From Alligator mississippiensis (lineage: Eukaryota; Chordata; Crocodylia; Alligatoridae): a stretch of 64,000 bases of DNA. Below the pieces are notes generated by a model, which was given only the letters and a program-made list of their open reading frames with translations, had not been told where the DNA came from and made no database searches. The stretch is from assembly GCF_030867095.1 (NCBI RefSeq), contig NC_081824.1, positions 148,147,433-148,211,432 of the forward strand, in the 5' to 3' direction. Of this stretch, positions 1-11,694 are shown piece after piece. Position numbers and translations under genes: made by a program. Every line of letters begins with the position of its first letter. Position 1 is the stretch's first letter.

Positions 1-1005
1 ATCTATAGCCCTCAATATGTACCGCCCAGTCATGGGATGAATCCCACCAGGTCTCTGTTAGCCCCACTAAGTCATAGGTGTTTAGTGCAAGCAGGAGCGC
101 TAGTTCATCCTGCTTGTTCCCCATGCTCCTAGCATTAGTATATAGGCACTTGAGCCCTGCGACTGGCGCCTTTGCTGCCCCCCCGCTCCCAGTCCCATGG
201 GGCCCATTGTTTCTTACCTTCTTGTTCCTTACCTATTCTGTAGTGCTGGCCTCCCCATGGCTTTCAGGTTCCCAATGTTCTTCTTCTTCAGGCTGGGCTG
301 TCCTTGTGGGTGCCACATGGTTTGGTGATCCACAGCTTCCCCTGCCCTCGTACTCCCCTCCCCCCGACAAGCCTAGTTTAAAGCCCGCCGGAGGAGATCC
401 GCCAACCTAGAAGAAAACACACGCTTACCTTTGGGGGACAGGTGAAGCCCATCCCAGCTGAGCATGTCCCTCGTCGTGATGTGCGGGTCATGGTCCAGGA
501 AGCCGAAGCCTGCCTCGAGACACCACTGCCGAAGCCGCCAGTTGGTCTCTCTGATGCAGTTCTCTTGCCGTCTTCCTCGTCCGGTCACTGGTAGGATGGA
601 AGAGAAAACCACCTGGGCACCGAACTCCTTCAGCACGCCGCCCAGAGCACAGTAGTCCGCCATCAAGTGATCGGGGGTTCTCCTGGCCGCATCATTAGTA
701 CCCACATGGACTAGGACCATGGGGTAATAATCGGTGGGCTTGATCCTGGCCTGGATTACCTCCGTCACATCCCGAATCTTTGCTCCAGGGAGGCAGCATA
801 CCTCTCGTGCCGAGTGGTCCTGGCGACAGATGGGTCCTTCCGTACCTCTCAGGATGGAGTCTCCTATGACGAGCACTCGTCGCCTCCTCCTCTGGGTCAT
901 CGTGGATCTCTTGATCTGTTTGGAGTGTGAAGAACGTGGTGTTTCTTCTTGCCCAAGGGTGTCCTCCTCCCCAATTAGGTTAGCACCAGGATATATTTAC
1001 AGTCG
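1..1005 (-). mobile_element. CR1 LINE, 5' part (ORF1 esterase plus start of ORF2 endonuclease), continues beyond the window
   Basis: Read on the minus strand this is the 5' half of a CR1-clade non-LTR retrotransposon. The ORF1-type esterase frame runs from about 1000 to 373. After a spacer, a second frame (about 156 down to 1) reads YTNARSMGNKQDELALLL, then LTETWWDSSHDW, which is the N-terminus of the CR1 ORF2 AP-like endonuclease; the Glu of LTETW is the expected catalytic Glu. This frame is open to the window edge, so the rest of ORF2 should lie at lower coordinates outside the window. The 5' end is truncated near 1000, where the coding similarity stops. The copy looks little decayed. Confidence 0.85.
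373..900 (-). CDS. CR1 ORF1-type SGNH/GDSL esterase domain protein (175 aa, intact)
   Basis: This predicted SGNH-fold hydrolase belongs to a retrotransposon. Some CR1 LINEs carry such an esterase domain in ORF1. All signature blocks are visible: GDS with the nucleophile Ser at residue 15, a Gly in LPGAK at about 39, GTND at 67-70 with Asn69, and DGLH with Asp150 and His153. The triad is therefore complete. A run of arginines precedes the first strand (residues 4-8). There is no stop or frameshift, although codons upstream of the ATG stay open to about 1000, so the true ORF1 may begin earlier in a part lost by 5' truncation. It lies directly upstream of the ORF2 endonuclease frame in the same orientation. 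Enzyme activity is inferred from motifs only. A domesticated host gene is possible but nothing here supports it. Confidence 0.82.
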   Translation of the reverse strand: MTQRRRRRVLVIGDSILRGTEGPICRQDHSAREVCCLPGAKIRDVTEVIQARIKPTDYYPMVLVHVGTNDAARRTPDHLMADYCALGGVLKEFGAQVVFSSILPVTGRGRRQENCIRETNWRLRQWCLEAGFGFLDHDPHITTRDMLSWDGLHLSPKGKRVFSSRLADLLRRALN

Positions 1006-1010
1006 TTGAA

Positions 1011-3909
1011 GTGGATATTTTAGTTCTTTTGTTTTCTTTAGTGACACTGAGCTTAATTGATATGTAGATGTAGTTTGTAAGTTTCTGAGCTGTTCCCCTT
1101 TACAGGTGTGGGCCCCCCAGGACATTTGGCTACACTGGCCCTGGCCTCACCTCCAGGTCACTCAGACCCCCAGGCCCTCAGCTCTGGGCGTCCCTCATGG
1201 TGGGCCCCTGGCCCTTCAACCCTTCCAGTCCTGGCCCCAGCATTGACCAGTTGGGGGATTTCAAGACAGGTTCTGAGTCTAGAGCCCCACTCTCTCTCCG
1301 GGGTCCACCTTCCAGACCGTTCAAGGGGGTAACCCACCCAGTTGTGGGAACTGGGGTTATTAAGGCACCTCAACCCACCTTTCTATGGTGGTAACTGGCC
1401 TGATATTTCCTGGGGGCTTCCGCACCACTGGGAGCCCCACTAGGCCACCCACTCCCAGCAGGGTGTAGTTTTAGGTCATGCCCAGGACCAGGGGAGAGGC
1501 CACACTGGCCAATCAGGGGTGGCCGGTTGTTCAGCTGGGCTCCACATTCTCTGGCAACCTGCTGGGAGGTGCATGGGAATGCCCTCAACCTATTGGCCTC
1601 AGCCAGTGCAGGAAGCCACCATGTGTGTACCCATCCTCCCCACCCACCAAAAGGCAAATGTCTGTTTTGTTTGCTCCTGACCTAACCTAGGGCGCTTGGA
1701 GTAAAGCGCAAAAATTAGACTACTTCTGCCTTGGACTTTTTGAACCTCTGTACTTAGCCTTAGGGCCAGATCCTAGTCCACCTTAGCTAACAAGTGAACC
1801 TGAACACTTAAGCACATCCCTATTCCATGCTGTGCGAGTCCCTGAAAAATCCATGAGTGCATCTATTTTTGTAATTTGCTGGCTTTTGGTGACTTAGTTA
1901 TAATACAAACAAGACAACAGCAAGGAGGAGGACCCACCCATCTTTTCATTTACATTTTTTTCTGGGGATTTAAACAGGGGAAATGGGATCATACTTTAAG
2001 TGCCTAAACTGACTTGAGTGTCTAACAGGTAGAATAGGAGTTGACTCTTTATATTATAAAGCCTTGGTTCTCAGCATCTTTCTTGTGCCACTCACAGCCC
2101 TTTTCAGCACTTCATAGACATCAGCAATATTTCTTTACATTTATGTATGTGTCTTTATGTAAAAAGAGGCTGTGACTATATCTTATTTAGATTTGTGTTG
2201 CCTTGCTGTTAGGATGCATAGAGAAGACCTGAACCAGATGAGCTCTTCTGAGCAATCCAGCTGAGTTGTAGTCCAAAACTAAAATTTGGGGTGACTTGAG
2301 GAGTTGTGGGTCTGTCTGCTACAAAATACCATTCCCGTCAGGTCTGGAAATTATTCTTATCATCACCACCACCCATATTAAAATTTCTTGGGAATTTTTC
2401 ACAATAATAAGCATATTTAATTAGAAAGGGAAAGTCCTTGTCTTGATATCGTAGGACAAAATCCATCCTGGCACAGAAAGCCTGTATGCAGCTCAGCACA
2501 TCATTTTAAGCCCTACTTAATTCTCTGAAATGGGATTCTACTCTGTAAAGAAGCAGTGGTTGGAGCCAAGGAGAGTAACCTTCCCCTCTGAGGCAGGAGC
2601 ATTAGCCTGTTCTAACCCATGTCAGAAAATAATGGTCAGGTTTTTGTACCCCTCCTCCCATGCATGAGACTTATTTCATAGTATCAGGAGTAAACCAAAG
2701 TGTGAGCAAGAGAAATGGCAAATGAACTCACCAGAATACTTCGATCCAGAAGGGAATTTTGCAGGGAACTGGAGGAGGCAGCTGCACAGTACTTCTGAAT
2801 TTCACTGGAGAAAACTGAAGAGAAATTGGAGAGATCAAAATCTTGCCTATGGTAGGGTCCATTAGGGTCCTCCATGGGAGCATGGGAGAAACTGTATGTT
2901 GCTAGGCAGATGATTTCAGAACTTTTAAGAATACTTTTGTCCATGCTAGGATGTTACTTTTCTTCACAACTGACATCCTCCTAGGCAAGGCCATTGGCTG
3001 GGCTGTTTGAGAATGGCATAAACAGAGTGAGCAGTGCTAACCAGAACAGTTAACAGATGGCTTAGTTAGAGACTGAATTTGTTGGATAACTGACAAGCAA
3101 GTTGTAGCAAGGTTATTGTGAAAACTGGGCTTGTGATTGCAAGGAATGAATATATGCAGGAACAGCAACAACAAAAAAAGAAAAAAAAAAGTTGCACTTT
3201 CCAAATGAAAGCAAGCAAGCTGTGAAAAAGATTTCATGAGTCTCATTAAAATGCATGACAAGGCATAGAACAGGATGGAAGGCAAGATAAATTGCAGGTA
3301 TCAGATTTTATGGTAATAAACCCTGATAAAGTTTCAGCACACAGGTGCCCGGCACAAGGTGTGCAGTCAGATCTAAATTCCACAGAAATGCTTCTTGTGC
3401 GGCTATGTCTGCACACACATGCGGAACTTGGATGCTCTTAAGGGAAAAAAGATGTGGGCCCAGGCATTCTTCTTCCTCTCTCCTGCCTTCCCCAACACCA
3501 TTTTCTTCAGCATAAAAAGCTCAACGTCAAATGCTAGAAACAGGAGTGAAACAAGGATTGTTGGGTATTATCTTTTACTGAGCCAACTACATAGTGGGGA
3601 GAGATGTTAGATAAGCTTCTGGATACACATCTCCCACAACCCCATAGTTGGTCCTATAAAAGAGATTACCAAGCAATTCTTGCTTCTTGCACATACCCTG
3701 ACCATCATGGTGGCAACACCACTACAACCCTACCAGAGAGGTGGTTAGCCATGTTAATCTGAAGTTAGGTTGAAGTTTGGGAAGGGCGGCACTTCAGAGA
3801 TTAACTGGTTCAGAGAGGCATGAGCTTTGGTAGGCAACCATCTACTTCCTCGTAGCATCTGAAAAGTAGGTTGCTGCCTATGAAAGCTTATGCCTCTTTG
3901 AAACCATTA
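1011..3909. other. Intergenic stretch without recognisable gene
   Basis: From about 1085 to 1690 there is a GC-rich patch with several short open frames on both strands, none with a recognisable domain; it may be an unidentified non-autonomous repeat. From 1700 to 3900 the DNA is AT-richer and looks like old unique sequence, with an A-rich run near 3170-3190. I see no exon, RNA gene or recognisable transposon end here. Confidence 0.5.
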
Positions 3910-3934
3910 GCTTCTAAAGGTGTCTTGACATGTG

Positions 3935-4450
3935 CTCTGGGGTGGGGGACACTTTAATTAGAGCAGCTTTTGGGAGGGGAGGGGGTGCCTCACCATCATA
4001 ATGCAGGGCTCCCAGGGGGAAGGCAGCAGTGGGGTGGGAGCCCTGAGCCCACAGCAGGCAGCCTGAATCCACCTCTGCCCCATGCACAAATGTGGGGGGG
4101 CACATGCCCCCCCCATGCCTTCCTTCCTGGGAGTGCATGCAGCAGCAGGGAGCTGCTCTGGATGAGCTGCTTGCGGCTCTGTCCCACCCCAACCCCAGGG
4201 CCTATGTACCACCCTAGCTGGACAAAGCCCACAGGCCCAGCCCCTGCCCCACTCTCTCCCTCACTGTGGGGGCCTCAATCTGCTCCCCTCCCCCATAGAC
4301 TTGCCTGCAGGCAGCTGGGGGAGCTGTATTTTTGGCCACGTACATGTGTGCATGCACACAAATGCACATGGTGCCCCCTGCATCTCACTCCCCACAGCCC
4401 CTTGCAGGAGTCCACAGCAACCTGCATTTTTCAGTCTTCAGTTAGGGATG
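3935..4450 (+). repeat. Partial copy of the foldback hAT arm seen at 52.7-53.2 kb
   Basis: The block around 4285-4420 (catagacttgcctgcagg, then a tacatgtgtgcatgcaca segment and a ccccttgcagg segment) matches 52990-53140 in the same order and orientation. The block at about 4080-4120 (a 'gcacaaat.tgggggg' motif) matches the 51905-51950 region in reverse complement. This is therefore one arm of the same family as the 51673-53277 element. I could not find its terminal repeats, so it looks truncated. The long open frames here (for example 3970-4503) are a by-product of GC-rich composition. Confidence 0.55.
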
Positions 4451-4540
4451 GGTGGCCACCCTGGCCTCTTCCTGAGCGGGGCAGGGCCCTTGGGCCCTCA
4501 TGAACTTGGCACCTATGGCAGGCACGCTGAATACACGTGA

Positions 4541-5190
4541 CGTGAGGCTCCTGGAGCATGCTAATTGGCACTCTCCAGAAAACTCAATCAAGTCTGCTCC
4601 AATTCTACGAACACATCTGAACAGGCATCGGGCATGTGTATAGCTGCCCCAAGATGCCTCCCTGCCTTGCCTTCTACGCCTTATTAGAAATAAGAGTGTT
4701 CTTTAAACCACACAATGCTGTTAAAGTCTCTCTGGATGTCATCACTTCCTGGCCACTTCAAGTTTTTTTGTATGGGAAATGTAGCCCTGAATCCTTATAC
4801 ATCAGTGATGAATTGGCCTTTTATTTTCTTACTCCTAGTTCAGCAGGTCAACTAGAAGCTCACCCTTCCCCAGAGCCATACAGCCATCAGACATTGTGCA
4901 AGGGGATGCACAGCTTTACCAAGCAAAGCGAGGCAAAGAACAAGCAAAGTGTTCTCCTGAGGGCAACCACTTTGCTCTCTGAGAGAGGTTTTAACCCTCC
5001 ATTCATGATTTTTGCTGACTCCTTTTTCTCTTCAGGGCAGCATCACTCACCTGTGCACACTGGCCCCCCCTCCCCACCTCTGGAGAATTGCAGTGCACCT
5101 GCCTCGGTTTCTCTCTCAGTATCATCAGTTTCCTTTTCTACCTGGTGGCTTATGAGAGACCCTGCTAGGTCTCTGATGCCTTCCTACCTT
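4541..5190. other. Intergenic stretch, nothing recognised
   Basis: This is the sequence between the partial foldback element and the 5' truncation point of the next CR1. An open frame at 4636-5346 runs across the CR1 junction and has no recognisable domain. Confidence 0.5.
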
Positions 5191-5194
5191 CACA

Positions 5195-6755
5195 GTGCAA
5201 TACCTTGGAAGAACTGGGGCAGGCCCGGATGGGCTCCATCCGAGGGTGCTGAAGGCACTGGCCGACATCATTGCAGAGCCACTGGCGGGAATATTCAAAT
5301 GCTCGTGGCGCATGGGCCAAGTCCCGGAGGACTGGAAAAGGGCTAACGTGGTCCCCGTTTTCAAAAAGGGGAGGAAGGAGGACCTGGGCAACTATAGGCC
5401 AGTCAGTCTCACCTCCATCCTTGGTAAAGTCTTTGAAAAAATTATCAAGGCTCACATTTGTGAGAGCCCGGCAGGGCAAATTATGCTGAGGGGAAACCAG
5501 CATGGGTTTGTGGCGGGCAGATCGTGCCTGACCAACCTAGTCTCTTTCTATGACCAGGTTACAAAACGCCTGGACACAGGAGGAGGGGTGGATGTCGTAT
5601 ACTTAGACTTCAGGAAGGCCTTCGATACGGTATCCCATCCCATACTGGTGAACAAGTTAAGAGGCTGTGATGTTGATGACTGCACAGTCCGGTGGGTGGC
5701 GAATTGGCTAGAGGGTTGCACCCAAAGAGTCGTGGTAGATGGGTCGGTCTCGACCTGGAAGGGTGTGGGCAGTGGGGTCCCGCAGGGTTCGGTCCTTGGA
5801 CCGATACTCTTTAATGTCTTCATCAGCGACTTGGACGTGGGAGTGAAATGTACTCTGTCCAAGTTTGCAGATGACACAAAGCTATGGGGAGAAGTGGACA
5901 CGCCAGAGGGCAGGGAACAGCTGTAGGCAGACCTGGATAGGTTGGACAAGTGGGCAGAAAACAACAGGATGCAGTTCAATAAGGAGAAATGCAAAGTGCT
6001 GCACTTAGGGAGGAAAAATGTCCAGCACACCTACAGCCTAGGGAATGACCTGCTGGGTGGCACAGAGGTGGAAAGGGATCTTGGAGTCCTAGTGGACTCC
6101 AAGATGAACATGAGCTGGCAGTGTGACGAAGCCATCAGAAAAGCCAATGGCACTTTATCGTGCATCAGCAGATGCATGACGAATAGGTCCAGGGAGGTGA
6201 TACTTCCCCTCTATAGGGCGCTGGTCAGACCGCAGTTGGAGTACTGCGTGCCATTCTGGGCGCCACACTTCAAGAAGGATGCGGATAACCTGGAGGGGGT
6301 CCAGAGAAGGGCAACTCGTATGGTCAAGGGCCTGCAGACCAAGCCCTACGAGGAGAGACTGGAGAAACTGGACCTTTTCAGCCTCCGCAAGAGAAGGTTG
6401 AGAGGCGACCTTGTGGCTGCCTATAAGTTCATCACGGGGGCACAGAAGGGAATTGGTGAGGATTTATTCACCAAGGCGCCCCAGGGGGTTACAAGAAACA
6501 ATGGCCACAAGCTAGTAGAGAGCAGATTTAGACTGGACGTAAGGAAGAACTTCTTCACAGTTCGAGTGGCCAAGGTCTGGAACAGGCTCCCAAGGGAGGT
6601 GGTGCTCTCCCCTACCCTGGGGGTCTTCAAGAGGAGGTTAGACGAGTATCTAGCTGGGGTCATCTAGACCCAGCACTCTTTCCTGCTTATGCAGGGGGTC
6701 GGACTTGATGATCTATTGAGGTCCCTTCCGACCCTAACATCTATGAATCTACGAA
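5195..6755 (+). mobile_element. CR1 LINE, 5'-truncated, reverse transcriptase ORF2 C-terminal two thirds with one stop
   Basis: One reading frame from 5195 to 6667 encodes the CR1 reverse transcriptase from [11 protein letters not shown] through [23 protein letters not shown], the conserved [10 protein letters not shown] motif, [10 protein letters not shown] and the catalytic motif FADD. The thumb and C-terminal region follow, ending in LAGVI and a stop. The only lesion is an in-frame TAG at 5924-5926, just after the catalytic region; the frame resumes unchanged at 5927. The 3' UTR is short and ends near 6755 in the typical tail 'gatctattgaggtccc...atctatgaatct'. The endonuclease half is missing by 5' truncation, so this copy cannot mobilise itself. 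The low number of lesions suggests a fairly young insertion. Confidence 0.9.
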
Positions 6756-9512
6756 AACCTAGTAGCTCCTCCCTCAGTCTGTGGTAGCTCCTGCTTGCGG
6801 GATAGAGGTGGAGAGGAAGAGTAAGGGGACCCAGGCCCACCCACTTCTTGGGGTTCCTGCCTAAGGACCCTTTCAGAAGCAACTGATGGAAGTTTCTTAT
6901 CCCCTCACTGTTTCCTACCTTACTTCTTATTTAAGGCACTTGCCCATCAATGGAGCTTCCCTAAGCCCAACCTTTCAGGCTTCCTTTGCTGCTTGCAGAC
7001 TCCAGCAGCAACAGCCTCCCCTGTGGCTTCAATAGCTGCTCACTGCTACAGACAAGGTCTGCCTTTGCACTAAGGGTCTCTGGCAGACTGCAGCATCCCA
7101 ACTATTCCCAATCTGATGGTTTTTTACTCCCAAACAGGGGCAGCCTACCCATCCTTTTTCTTAGCCAACCTCTTACTTCTAGGCTTTCTTCCTACTGTCC
7201 TTCAGGTGCAGCAAAAGCAGCAGCTAATTGAACATGGTTGGAAAGCTCCATGCTCTTAGCCTTTAAAGAGGCAGGCAGCCTTCTGCAGACAGAAATAAAG
7301 AGAATGTATCTTTTGGTAATATAAAATCAATACCTGCCCAGTGAGAGAGGAGGCCCAGCTTTTAGCAGTTTTTCTCTTCAAGACAAGTGAGGTGAATCTC
7401 CCCCTCAGCTTCTGACCCACCAAAGTTCTACTGTTCTTCAAGAGACATCTGTTTTCAGATCTGCCTTTTGCAATTGTGCTAATGACTAGATCTACTGAAA
7501 GGGATAGTAGTTGTGAAGAGGTTCAAGACCTTCCCGAGTGTCAATGTGTTAGTGTTGGAACCAGTTTAGGACATGTCTAAGTGACAAGTTTTGATCCTAT
7601 AAGTTTTGACCTGGAATCCCCTTGGGTTATTTGAAGTCGATGACTCTGAAACTCATGCTAAACTGGGACCTACTCACAAAAGTTAAAATACAAAATACTA
7701 ACGCTAACTGCATAGTGCAAGAGAATGTGAGTTCATGGCTAGGCCATCTGAGACAAAAGAATGAGGTATCCCTTCCAGCTTATCTTACTATAGTCATGAT
7801 GATTTTAAGCAGGCTCTTAGTTGTTTGGTATGTAACTGTGTGAAATGTATATCCTTGATTAAATAGTATGGTAAATATTTTTTTCTTATAATTGACTCTT
7901 CCTGTACATAACGTGAGTTATTCTCCATATGAGATAAATATTTCCTCCTGATTTAGTTTTGTTATTGTTGTTTTCTCATGATTTGCCTTGTTTTCCAAGG
8001 ATACTTGTGTTTTTCCTGGTTGTCAATCAGTTTCTCAATAAGTTCCAAACTTAATGGATAACTCTTGTCACCGAGGAAGGTAAAATTGGAACTTTCTGAT
8101 AATAAATAATGAGCAGTTTGATTAACAGGATTTTTCTGTCAAATGCTGCTTGGGACTCTCTCTCTTGTTTTATACAACTAAAAGAATGCTTTGAAGATGC
8201 TGGACTAAGGGTATAAGAAAGCAGTAAAAACACCTAACAGTGTACACTTCAAGAGTGGAAATCTCTCTGACACCAACTGCTCTTGCCCCCAGCTATCCCA
8301 AGAAGCTGGAAGAAACAGACCATCTCTCTTGTTGCCTGTTTGGTGAGAAATCATCACCTTTATAGTTAATTACTGGACTTCGCTTTGGTTTGGGCTCATT
8401 TGACTTTGAATACTTACTTGTAGTAAATGAAACCTTTCTGTCACTCATTGAATGAGGTGTTGTGTCAATCTCATAGGCTAGTCCAGAATCCTCACCTCTT
8501 AGCAAATAAAAAAACATAGCTCTTGCCCTGTGTAAGGAGTCAGCTCTCAAAAATCCCACTTAAAGCCCACTTTATATAGGTTGAGGACATGTGCAGGCCC
8601 TCTGCACTGAGACAGATTCCACCCTTATATAGTAAGTTGTTTGCCTATGTGAGTCTCCCCTCTACAGCTAAGTTAGCACAGTTGGGTTTTTGTGCAGAGA
8701 CAATGGTGAAGTCCTGGCCTTACTCAAATGTAATAGGTGTTTTGCCACTGACTTCAGTGAAATCAGGATGGTGTCTTCCCTCTGCTCTGCCAGTCTGTTC
8801 AGAGAGTTTAATTATGGTATATTTTAGCATCATGCTTGCTCAACAACCAAGTGAACCACACAAACCAGAGGACATGCCGAACGTTTAACCTTGCTTTGAA
8901 TGGCATAGAAGAACTTTACCTACTTGATCCTGATGCCTGAAGCTTAGGGCCACAGGAGCTGCAAGAGATGCAAGTAGGAGCCATAAAATGTGTCCAGAAA
9001 ACTTTGCTTTATTGCATCGAGATAATCTGTTAAAGAATAAATCCATGCTGAGGAAGTAAATGTAAGCTGAAAACTGCAATCACTGGAGGAACAGCAGATA
9101 CTGCCTGGGTCAGATGTGCAGCTGGGGCAAGTTGGCATCACTTCATTGAGGTGGATAGAACACCACAGGCTTATGCCAGCTGAAGTGGGGGTTCATTGTC
9201 TCTTTGTCTGGGTATATCTAGCACATTTTATAGGCTACTGCAACAATCAGAACAGGAATATATATAAATAGAAAACAATTTTGCCAGCGTGACTTCTCAC
9301 TTGGTTATTTTTGTCCCTTTGTCCAAACACCTACCCAGTGTTCAGGATGTTTTAGGACTGGTTCCACTAGGAAGAAAAATGGATGTTATAAGTCTGGTAT
9401 TCCCTGGGGCAGCCCTGTTTGTTTATACAGAAGGCACACAAAGCCTTGTCTTCCAGAACACAGTAGAAAGAAACAACAGCAGGCGATTTCTTTGATAACA
9501 ATTCTGTCCCTG
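6756..9512. other. Intergenic stretch, nothing recognised
   Basis: This is mixed-composition sequence with only short, unsupported open frames. I found no splice-bounded exon, no transposon termini and no RNA gene signature. Confidence 0.45.
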
Positions 9513-9605
9513 TCATCATAGAAGCATGGAAAATGAGGGTTGGAAGGGACCTCAAGAGGTCATTTAGTCCACCCCCTGCTCAAAGCAAGACCAGTCCCAA
9601 CTAGA

Positions 9606-9814
9606 TCGGGGGTACTTGGAAAAGGTACCCATCACCCTGTACTGTTGCTTCCCAGGAGCAGAGGGGGGCACGGGCAGCGGCTCCCCTCTGCAGGCCACAC
9701 AGGTGCTGCCTGGCCAGCCAGCTGGATGCAGGGGCAGTGAGGGGGGGAGAGTTCCCCCCCCCACCCCCAATGCTCTGCCAGAAGTGTATCCAGAAGGGAT
9801 ACACTCCTTAAAGG
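9606..9814. repeat. Unidentified GC-rich insertion in the CR1 3' region
   Basis: This segment interrupts the antisense CR1 tail directly before the hAT element that begins at 9823. It is GC-rich, with long C and G runs (around 9747-9771). I see no convincing terminal repeats, so the class is unknown. Confidence 0.35.
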
Positions 9815-9822
9815 TTGAAAAC

Positions 9823-10519
9823 TAGGGGTGTGCGAAGCGGGTTGTATTCGATTTGGATTCGACCCGATTCGGGGAACAGTGATTCGATTGATTCAAATCA
9901 CTGTGCCAGTTCAATGTGGCTGAATCCGAATCTGAAGATTCAATGCTGATTTAGAGAATCAGCGATTTGGCCAAACAGCTTTAAATGTTTTTTCTACATA
10001 CCTCGAGGTACCAGGTGTGGCTCGTGAATGCTGAGATGGTAGGGCAGATGGAGCGTCACACGGGGGGGGGGGGGGGGGCTGTGTGCTTGGCAGCAGACCT
10101 GGATGTGGACCAGAAGTACTGATCAGCTGTGGGGAAACCCTGGGTGCCCCCCCAGACCCAGGAGGCACCAGTCGCCAAGCTGGGGGGTGGGGGAAGGTCC
10201 CCCACATACTCTGCGGCGGACCCGGAAGTGGACCAGAAATGCTTCTGGTCCACTTCTGGGTCCACTGCCAAGCATGCTGGGGACTACCCTGTGCTCCTGT
10301 GGGACACTCCATCCACCCCACCATCTCAGCATTCACAAGGTACCTGGTACCTTGAGGTATGTAGAAAAAACATTTAAAGCGGTGTCTATGTCCGAGTCAT
10401 CAAATCTCTTTAATTCGATTCAGAGAGATTAAAGGGTATTCTGTTTCAATATGGATTTGGAGATTCGGCCGTGGAATCAGGCCAAATCAAATCAGTGACC
10501 AAACCTTCACACAACTCTA
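9823..10519. mobile_element. Foldback non-autonomous hAT element (697 bp) with perfect 8-bp TSD
   Basis: The target duplication TTGAAAAC is identical at 9815-9822 and 10520-10527. The termini are inverted: TAGGGGTGTGCGAAG on the left, and TAGAGTTGTGTGAAG when the right end is read inward. An 8-bp TSD and TAG-starting ends are typical of the hAT superfamily. Inside, the two halves are imperfect inverted repeats of each other: a 'ttttttctacatacctcgaggtacc' type block occurs at each end of the core, and the 'cagaagt / acttctg' core sits in between. There is no transposase frame. A run of 17 G at 10062-10078 could form a quadruplex. It sits inside the older antisense CR1, so it is younger than that copy. 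Confidence 0.88.
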
Positions 10520-10824
10520 TTGAAAACCCCTGAAGTAGATCATCCCAGCCATGATAAAGTGTGGCTAGACAAAGCCATCATCTAGCCAGGTCTTAAAAAC
10601 CTCCAAGGATGGAGATCCCACAACCTCTCTGGGTAACCTGTTCCAGTGTTTTACTACCCTCCTAGTGAGAGTTCTCCATAATATCTAACCTATACTTCCC
10701 TTGCTGCAATTTGAGACCATTGCTCCATGTTCTGTCACCTGCCACCGCTGAGAACTGTCTAGGTACATCCTTGTTGGAACCACCCTTCAGGTAGTTGAGG
10801 ATGGCTATTAAGTCTCCTCTAGGC

Positions 10825-10980
10825 ATGTCTACATGAGATATTACTGCATAGTAGTTTTGCATGGCAAAAACTGTGCAATAGCATCACTTAAAAGGCATTT
10901 GCCAGCACTACTGTGCATTTATTACTTGTTTATACAAGTACTAAATAAATATGCAGTCCACTGTGTAGTAGCTAAATACA
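10825..10980. repeat. MITE fragment of the 'gtctacatgaga' family
   Basis: The left edge 'atgtctacatgagat' matches the start of the MITE at 61049, and the piece interrupts the antisense CR1. The right terminus is not clear, so this is probably a degraded or partial copy. Confidence 0.5.
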
Positions 10981-11694
10981 GGGGAAGAATCACTTCTCTT
11001 GATCTGCTGGCAACACAGCCCAGTGGTGCTGTTAGTATTCTTTGCACCAAGAGCACACTGTATTGTCCATTGTAACCCCCAGGTTCTTTCCTGCAGAGCT
11101 GCTGTATAGCCAGACAATCCCCAGCCTGTACCAGTGCATGAGATTGTTCTGTCCTAAGTGCAGGACTTTGTATTTGTCCTTATTGAACCTCATGAGATTT
11201 CTTGTGGCTCAATCCTCCAATTTGTCAAGGTGTCTCATTCATCCTAGCCCTATCCTCCAGCATATCTATTACTCCCACTAGCTTGGTGTCATCTGCAAAC
11301 TTGCTCAAGGTGTACTCCATTTCATCTTCCAGATCTTTGATAATATTGAACAAAATTGGCCTCAGAACAACCCTTGGAATAGTCCACTTGATACTAGCTG
11401 CCAACTAGACATCAAGCCCCTGATTACTACCCTTTGAGGCCAATGATCCAGCCAATTTTCTATCCACCTTTACAGTCCATTCATTCAACCTATACTTCCT
11501 TAGCTTGCTTGCACAAATGTTGTGGGATACTGTATAAAAAGCCCTGCTAATGTCAAGGTATATCATGTTCACTTTTCTCCCCACATCCAGAGCCAGTCAT
11601 CTCATCATAGAAGGCAATCAGGTTGGTCAGACATGACTTGCCTTTCATGAATCCATGCTGATTGTTCCTAATCACCTCCTTCTTTTCTAAGTGC

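Noticed and set aside
3970-4503. 177-codon open frame on plus
   Set aside because: It lies in a GC-rich repeat arm with long open frames on both strands, has no domain, and overlaps frames of similar length on the other strand.
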